A stretch of 64,000 nucleotides of DNA, from the NCBI RefSeq assembly GCF_964355755.1, contig NC_092672.1:17292501-17356500 (forward strand), given 5' to 3'. The translations under genes were made by a program, and so were the position numbers. This DNA is from Antedon mediterranea. Its lineage: Eukaryota > Echinodermata > Crinoidea > Comatulida > Antedonidae. This document shows, piece after piece, positions 56,401 through 64,000 of the stretch (the first letter of the stretch is position 1; every line of letters starts with the position of its first letter). The notes beneath the pieces were generated by a model. The model ran no database searches and had not been told where the DNA came from. It was given only the letters and a program-made list of their open reading frames with translations.

Positions 56401-59400
56401 AAACTTGTTAATATAAAAACACCAAAGTGCTAAGAATATCTTCAAATCGCATTTGGAGACATTTTAGACCATTTTGTGATTTTTGAAAAAACTTGTTAAC
56501 ATAAAAACATCAAAGTGTACAGAATAACTTCAAATCGCATTTGGAGACATTTTAGACCATTTTGTGATTTTCGAAAAACTTGGTTACACAAAAACATCCA
56601 AGTGCTCAAAATCACATAAACCGTTTTAGACCATTTTGAGCATTTCGATAAAACTTTTCACAAAAAAACATCAAAGACCACAAAATAGCTTAATATCGTA
56701 TTTAAAAACGTTTTTGACCATTTTGAGCATTTCGACAAAAAATTGTCACACAAAACAGCAAAGTGTACAGAATAGCTTCAAACCGCATTTGGAGACGTTT
56801 TAGACCTTTTTGTGATTTTCGAAAAAACTTGTTAACATAAAAACACCAAAGTGCTAAGAATAGCTTCAAATCGCATTTGGAGACATTTTAGACCATTTTG
56901 TGATTTTCGAAAAAACTTGTTAACATAAAAACACCAAAGTGCTTAGAATAGCTTCAAATCGCATTTTGAGAGGTTTTAGACCATTTTGTGATTTTCGAAA
57001 AAACTTGGTTACACAAAAACAGCAAAGTGCTTAAAATACCTTCAAATCGCATTTGGAGACATTTTAGACGATTTTGTGATTTTCGAAAAAACTTGTTAAC
57101 ATAAAAACACCAAAGTGCTTAGAATAGCTTCAAATCACATTTGGAGACGTTTTAGACCAATTTGTGATTTTCGAAAAAACTTGTTAACATAAAAACACCA
57201 AAGTGCTTAGAATAGCTTCAAATCGCATTTGGAGACGTTTTAGACCATTTTGTTATTTTCGAAAAAACTTGGTTACACAAAAACATCAAAGTGCTTAAAA
57301 TCACATTAGAAACCATTTTGAGCATTTCGATAAAACTTTTCACACAAAAACATCAAAGTGCACAAAATAGCTTAATATCGTATTTAAAAACGTTTTTGAC
57401 CATTTTGAGCATTTCGACAAAAAATATTCACACAAAACAGCAAAGTGTACAGAATAACTTCCATTTTGTGATTTTCGAAAAACTTTTTAACATAAAAACA
57501 TCAAAGTGTACAGAGTAGCTTCAAATCGCATTTGTAGACCTTTATGACCTTTTTGTGATTTACGAAAAAACTTGTTAACATTAAAACACCAAAGTGCTTA
57601 GAATAGCTTCAAATCGCATTTTGAGACGTTTTAGACCATTTTCTGATTTTCGAAAAAACTTGTTACATAAAATCATCAAAGTGCTAAGAATAGCTTCAAA
57701 TCGCATTTGGAGACGTTTTAGAACATTTTGTGATTTTCGAAAAAAAACTTGTTATTACATAAAAACATCAAAGTGTACAGAATAGCTTCAAATCGCATTT
57801 GGAGACGTTTTAGACCATTTTGTGATTTTCGAAAAAACTTGTTACCATAAAAACAACAAAGTGCTTAGAATAGCTTCAAATCGCATTTGGAGACGTTTTA
57901 GACCATTTTGTGATTTTCGAAAAAACTTGTTAACATAAAAACATCAAAGTGCTTAAAATCACATTATAAACCGTTTTAGACCATTTTGAGCATTTCGATA
58001 AAACTTTTCACACAAAAACATCAAAGAGCACAAAATAGCTTAATATCGTATTTAAAAACGTTTTTGACCATTTTGAGCATTTCGACAAAAATTTTGCACA
58101 CAAAACAGCAAAGTGTACAGAATAACTTCAAATCGCATTTGGAGACGTTTTAGACCATTTTGTGATTTTCGAAAAAACTTGTTAACATAAAACACCAAAG
58201 TCCTTAGAATAGCTTCAAATCGCATTTGGAGACGTTTTAGACCATTTTGTGATTTTCTAAAAAACTTGTTAACATAAAAACATCAAAGTGCTTAGAATAG
58301 CTTCAAATCGCATTTTGAGACATTTTAGACCCTTTTGTGATTTTCGAAAAAACTTGGTAACACAAAAACACCGAAGTGCTTAAAATACATTCAAATCGCA
58401 TTTGCATACATTTTAGACCATTTTGTGATTTTCGAAAAAACTTGTTAACATAAAAACACCAAAGTGCTTAGAATAGCTTCAAATCGCATTTGGAGACGTT
58501 TTAGACCAATTTGTGATTTTCGAAAAAACTTGGTTACACAAAAACATAAAAGTGCTTAAAATCACAACCGTTTTAAACCATTTTGCTCATTTCGATAAAA
58601 CTTTTCGCACAAAAACAAACATCAAAGAGCACAAAATAGCTTAATATCGTATTTAAAAACGTTTTAGACCATTTTGAGAATTCGACACAAATTTTTCACA
58701 CAAAACATCAAAGTGTACAGAAAAGCTTCAAATCGCATTTGGAGACGTTTTAGACCATTTTGTGATTTTCGAAAAACTTGTTAACATAAAAACATCAAAG
58801 TGTACAGAATAGCTTCAAATCGCATTTGGAGACGTTTTTGACCTTTTTGTGATTTTCGAAAAAACTTGTTAACATTAAAACACCAAAGTGTACAGAAAAG
58901 CTTCAAATCGCATTTGGAGACGTTTTAGACCATTTTGTGATTTTCGAAAAAACTTGTTAACATAAAAACACCAAATGCTTAGAATAGCTTCAAATCGCAT
59001 TTTGAGAGGTTTTAGACCATTTTGTGATTTTCGAAAAAACTTGGTTACACAAAAACACCAAAGTGCTTAAAATACCTTTAAATCGCATTTGGAGACATTT
59101 TAGACCATTTTGTGATTTTCGAAAAAACTTGTTCACATAAAAACACCAAAGTGCTTAGAATAGCTTCAAATCGCATTTGGAGACGTTTTAGACCATTTTG
59201 TTATTTTCGAAAAAACTTTGCTAACATAAAAACATCAAAGTGCTTAAAATCACATTAGAAACCATTTTGAGCATTTCGATAAAACTGTACACACAAAAAC
59301 ATTAAAGATCACAAAATAGCTTAATATCGTATTTAAAACGTTTTTGACCATTTTGAGCATTTCGACAAAAAATGGTCACACAAAACAGCAAAGTGTACAG

Positions 59401-62400
59401 AATAACTTCCATTTTGTGATTTTTGAAAAACTTTTTAACATAAAAACATCAAAGTGTACAGAGTAGCTTCAAATCGCATTTGTAGACCTTTTTGACCTTT
59501 TTGTGATTTTCGAAAAAACTTGTTAACATTAAAACACCAAAGTGCTTAGAATAGCTTCAAATCGCATTTGGAGACGTTTTAGACCATTTTCTGATTTTCG
59601 AAAAAACTTCTTAACATAAAAACACCAAAGTGCTAAGAATAGCTTCAAATCGCTTTTAAAGACGTTTTAGACCATTTTGTGATTTTTGAAAAAACTTTGT
59701 TAACATAAAAACACCAAAGTGCTTAAAATAGCTTTAAATCGCTTTTTGAGACATTTTAGATCCTTTTGTGATTTTCGAAAAAACTTGTTAACATAAAAAC
59801 ATCAAAGTGTACAGAATAGCTTCAAATCGCATTTGGAGACGTTTTAGACCATTTTGTGATTTTCGAAAAAACTTGTTAACATAAAAATATCAAATTGTAC
59901 AGAATAGCTTCAAATCGCATTTGGAGACGTTTTAGACCATTTTCTGATTTTCGAAAAAACTTGTTAACATAAAAACACCAAAGTGCTTAGAATAGCTTCA
60001 AATCGCATTTGGAGACGTTTTAAACCATATTGTGATTTTCGAAAAAACTTGGTTACACAAAAACATAAAAGTGCTTAAAATCACATTAGAAACCGTTTTA
60101 GACCATTTTGAGAATTTCGATAAAACTTTTCGCACAAAAACAAACATCAAAGAGCACAAAATAGCTTAATATCGTATTTAAAAACGTTTTAGACCATTTT
60201 GAGCATTTCGACACAAATTTTTCACACAAAACACCAAAGTGTAAAGAATAGCTTCAAATCGCATTTTGAGACATTTTAGACCCTTTTGTGATTTTCAAAA
60301 AAACTTGGTTACACAAAAACACCAAAGTGCTTAAAATAGCTTCAAATCGCATTTGGAGAAGTTTTAAACCATTTTGTGATTTTCGAAAAAACTTGTTAAC
60401 ATAAAAACATCAAAGTGTACAGAATAATTTCAAATCGCATTTGGAGACGTTTTAGACCATTTTGTGATTTTCGAAAAAACTTGTTAACATAAAAACACCA
60501 AAGTGCTTAGAATAGCTTCAAATCACATTTTGAGACATTTTAGACCCTTTTGTGATTTTCGAAAAAACTTGTTAAAATAAAAACATCAAAGTGTACAGAA
60601 TAGCTTCAAATCGCATTTGGAGACATTTTAGACCATTTTGTGATTTTGAAAAAAACTTATTAACATAAAATCACGAAAGAGCTTAGAATAGCTTCAAATC
60701 GCATTTTGAGACATTTTAGACCATTTTGTGATTTTCGAAAAAACTTGTTAACATAAAAACACCAAAGTGCTTAGAATAGCTTCAAATCGCATTTTGAGAC
60801 ATTTTAGACCTTTTTGACATTTACGAAAAAACCTGTTAACATAAAAACACCAAAGTGCTAAGAATAGCTTCAAATCGCATTTGGAGACATTTTAGACCAT
60901 TTTGTGATTTTCAAAAAAACTTGTTAACATAAAAACATCAAAGTGTACAGAATAGCTTCAAATCGCATTTGGAGACGTTTTAGACCCTTTTGTGATTTTC
61001 GAAAAAACTTGTTAACATAAAAACATCAAAGTGCTTAGAATAGCTTCAAATCGCATTTGAGACGTTTTAGACCATTCTGTGATTTTCGAAAAAACTTGTT
61101 AACATAAAAACATCAAAGTGCTTAAAATCACATTAGAAACCGTTTTAGACCATTTTGAGAATTTCGATAAAACTTTTCACACAAAAACATCAAAGAGCAC
61201 AAAATAGCTTAATATCGTATTTAAAAACGTTTTTGACCATTTTGAGCATTTCGACAAACAATTTTCACACAAAACAGCAAAGTGCACAGAATAACTTCAA
61301 ATCGCATTTGGAGACGTTTTAGACCATTTTGTGATTTTCGAAAAAACTTGTTAACATAAAAACACCAAAGTGCTTAGAATAGCTTCAAATCGCATTTTGA
61401 GACGTTTTAGACAATGTTGTGATTTTCGAAAAAACTTGTTAACATAAAAACATCAAAGTGCTTAAAATCACATTAGAAACCGTTTTAGACCATTTTGAGC
61501 ATTTCGATAAAACTTTTCACACAAAAACATCAAAGAGCACAAAATAGCTTAATATCGTATTTAAAAACGTTTTTGACCATTTTGAGCATTTCGACAAAAA
61601 AATTTCAAACAAAACAGCAAAGTGCACAGAATAGCTTCAAATCGTATTTGGAGACGTTTTAGACCATTTTGTGATTTTCGAAAAAACTTGTAAACATAAA
61701 AACACCAAAGTGATTAGAATAGCTTCAAATCGCATTTGGAGACATTTTAGACTATTTTGTGATTTTCGAAAAAACTTGTTACCATAAAAACACCAAAGTG
61801 CTTAGAATAGCTTCAAATCGCATTTATGAGACGTTTTAGACCATTCTGTGATTTTCGAAAAAACTTGTTAACATAAAAACATCAAAGTGCTTAAAATCAC
61901 ATTAGAAACCGTTTTAGACCATTTTGAGCATTTCGATAAAACTTTTCAAACAAAAACATCAAAGAGCACAAAATAGCTTAATATCGTATTTAAAAACGTT
62001 TTTGACCATTTTGAGCATTTCGATAAAAAATTTTCACACAAAACAGCAAAGTGCACAGAAAAGCTTCAAATCGCATTTGGAGACGTTTAAGACCATTTTG
62101 TGATTTTCGAAAAAACTTGTTAACATAAAAACACCAAAGTGCTTAGAATAGCTTCAAATCGCATTTTGAGACGTTTTAGACAATGTTGTGATTTTCGAAA
62201 AAACTTGTTAACATAAAACATCAAAGTGCTTAAAATCACATTAGAAACCGTTTTAGACCATTTTGAGCATTTCGATAAAACTTTTCACACAAAAACATCA
62301 AAGAGCACAAAATAGCTTAATATCGTATTTAAAAACGTTTTTGACCATTTTGGGCATTTCGACAAAAAAAATTCAAACAAAACAGCAAAGTGCACAGAAT

Positions 62401-64000
62401 AGCTTCAAATCGTATTTGGAGACGTTTTAGACCATTTTGTGATTTTCGAAAAAACTTGTTAACATAAAAACACCAAAGTGATTAGAATAGCTTCAAATCG
62501 CATTTGGAGACATTTTAGACTATTTTGTGATTTTCGAAAAAACTTGTTACCATAAAAACACCAAAGTGCTTAGAATAGCTTCAAATCGCATTTTGAGACG
62601 TTTTAGACCATTCTGTGATTTTCGAAAAAACTTGTTAACATAAAAACATCAAAGTGCTTAAAATCACATTAGAAACCGTTTTAGACCATTTTGAGCATTT
62701 CGATAAAACTTTTCAAACAAAAACATCAAAGAGCACAAAATAGCTTAATATCGTATTTAAAAACGTTTTTGACCATTTTGAGCATTTCGATAAAAAATTT
62801 TCACACAAAACAGCAAAGTGCACAGAAAAGCTTCAAATCGCATTTGGAGACGTTTTAGACCATTTTGTGATTTTCGAAAAAACTTGTTAACATAAAAACA
62901 CCAAAGTGCTTAGAATAGCTTCAAATCCCATTTTGAGACGTTTTAGACCATTTTGTGCTTTTCGAAAAAACTTGTTAACATAAAAACATCAAAGTGCTTA
63001 AAATCACATTAGAAACCGTTTTAGACCATTTTGAGCATTTCGATAAAACTTTTCACACAAAAACATCAAAGAGCACAAAATAGCTTAATATCGTATTTAA
63101 AAACGTTTTTGACCATTTTGAGCATTTCGACAAAAAAATTTCACACAAAACAGCAAAGTGTACAGAATAGCTTCAAATCGCATTTGGAGACATCTTAGAC
63201 CATTTTGTGATTTTCGAAAAAACTTATTAACATAAAAACACCAAAGTGCTTAGAATATCTTCATACCGCATTTGGAGACGTTTTAGAAATTTTTTTTGAT
63301 TTTCGAAAAAACTTGGTTACACAAAAACATCAAAGTGCTTAAAATCACATTAGAAACCGTTTGAGATCAATTTTGAGCATTTCGATAAAACTTTTCACAC
63401 AAAAACATCAAAGTGCACAAAATAGCTTAATATCGTATTTGGAGACGTTTTAGACCATTTTGAGCATTTCAATAAAACTTTTCACACTAAAACATCAAAG
63501 TGAACAAAATAGATTAATATCGTATTTAGAAACGTTTTATACCATTTTGAGCATTTCGATAAAACTTTTTCACACAAAACATCAAAATGTACAAAATAGC
63601 TTCAAATCGCATTTGGAGACGTTTCAGACCATTTTGTGATTTTCGAAAAAAACTTGTTAACATAAAAACACCAAAGTGCTAAGAATAGCTTCAAATCGCA
63701 TTTGGAGACATTTTAGACCATTTTGTGATTTTCGAAAAAACTTGGTTACACAAAAACATAAAAGTGCTTAAAATCACATTAGAAACCGTTTTAGACCATT
63801 TTGAGCATTTCGATAAAACTTTTCGCACAAAAACAAACATCAAAGAGCACAAAATAGCTTAATATCGTATTTAAAAACGTTTTAGACCATTTTGAGCATT
63901 TCGACACAAATTTTTCACACAAAACATCAAAGTGTACAGAAAAGCTTCAAATCGCATTTGGAGACGTTTTAGACCATTTTGTGATTTTCGAAAGAACTTG
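53450..64000 (-). repeat. ~88-bp satellite array, to the window end
   Basis: Same monomer types as 41035-51151. About 53452-54305 is duplicated at 56941-57795 (offset 3489), with 50340-51151 matching 56150-56940. Between about 61070 and 62900 another higher-order period near 770 bases is seen, marked by CCATTCTGTGATTTTCG at about 61072, 61851 and 62609. The array continues past the window edge. Confidence 0.9.

Overview
This is a repeat-dominated window of eukaryotic nuclear DNA. I see no ordinary host gene in it. AT-rich sequence, frequent TAGGCCTA-type words, tRNA-headed SINE-like repeats, RTE and CR1-type LINEs, a Ty3-type LTR retrotransposon and long satellite arrays suggest a marine invertebrate, perhaps an echinoderm or related deuterostome. 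The species is inference only. Every sizeable protein-coding region I can support belongs to a transposable element.

Layout. 1-4051: a ~257-bp tandem repeat carrying a tRNA-like promoter on the minus strand, followed by a plus-strand element with a tRNA-Val(GAC)-like head; the whole module is duplicated 2.65 kb apart. 4052-8873: a ~187-bp satellite whose two blocks run in opposite directions around a MITE with ~150-bp inverted ends (6414-7290) and a GAGA/GATAGATCAGC minisatellite (7291-7981). Two short Helentron/HINE-like insertions sit in the left block. 8874-64000: an ~88-bp satellite (about 27 kb in total, over 40% of the window), interrupted by five blocks: (a) 10352-16346, a CR1-like LINE fragment split by an RTE/BovB-like LINE, itself split by a 1.6-kb MULE-like MITE; (b) 16499-21203, a 4.7-kb inverted-repeat element at a TTAA duplication, itself holding a 1.35-kb element with a HINE-like unit inside; (c) 26500-41034, a Ty3/gypsy-type retrotransposon with 710-bp LTRs, transcribed on the minus strand, holding a LINE with intact ORF1 and ORF2 and a 1.2-kb near-palindromic DNA element; (d) 51152-53449, an unclassified 2.3-kb insertion whose empty site is present at 56939-56943; (e) a change of satellite orientation near 22175.

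How it works together: this looks like a heterochromatic satellite field acting as a landing zone, with at least three layers of nested insertions whose order can be read from target-site duplications. The youngest layer appears to be the LINE at 32277-36920, which sits inside a retrotransposon whose LTRs differ at only about 10 of 710 positions. Most older elements are broken by stops and frameshifts. The most unusual items are the 4.7-kb TTAA fold-back element, the palindromic element in the Ty3 leader, the HINE-like hairpin elements, and the multi-layer order of the satellite. All length, identity and boundary statements were read by eye.
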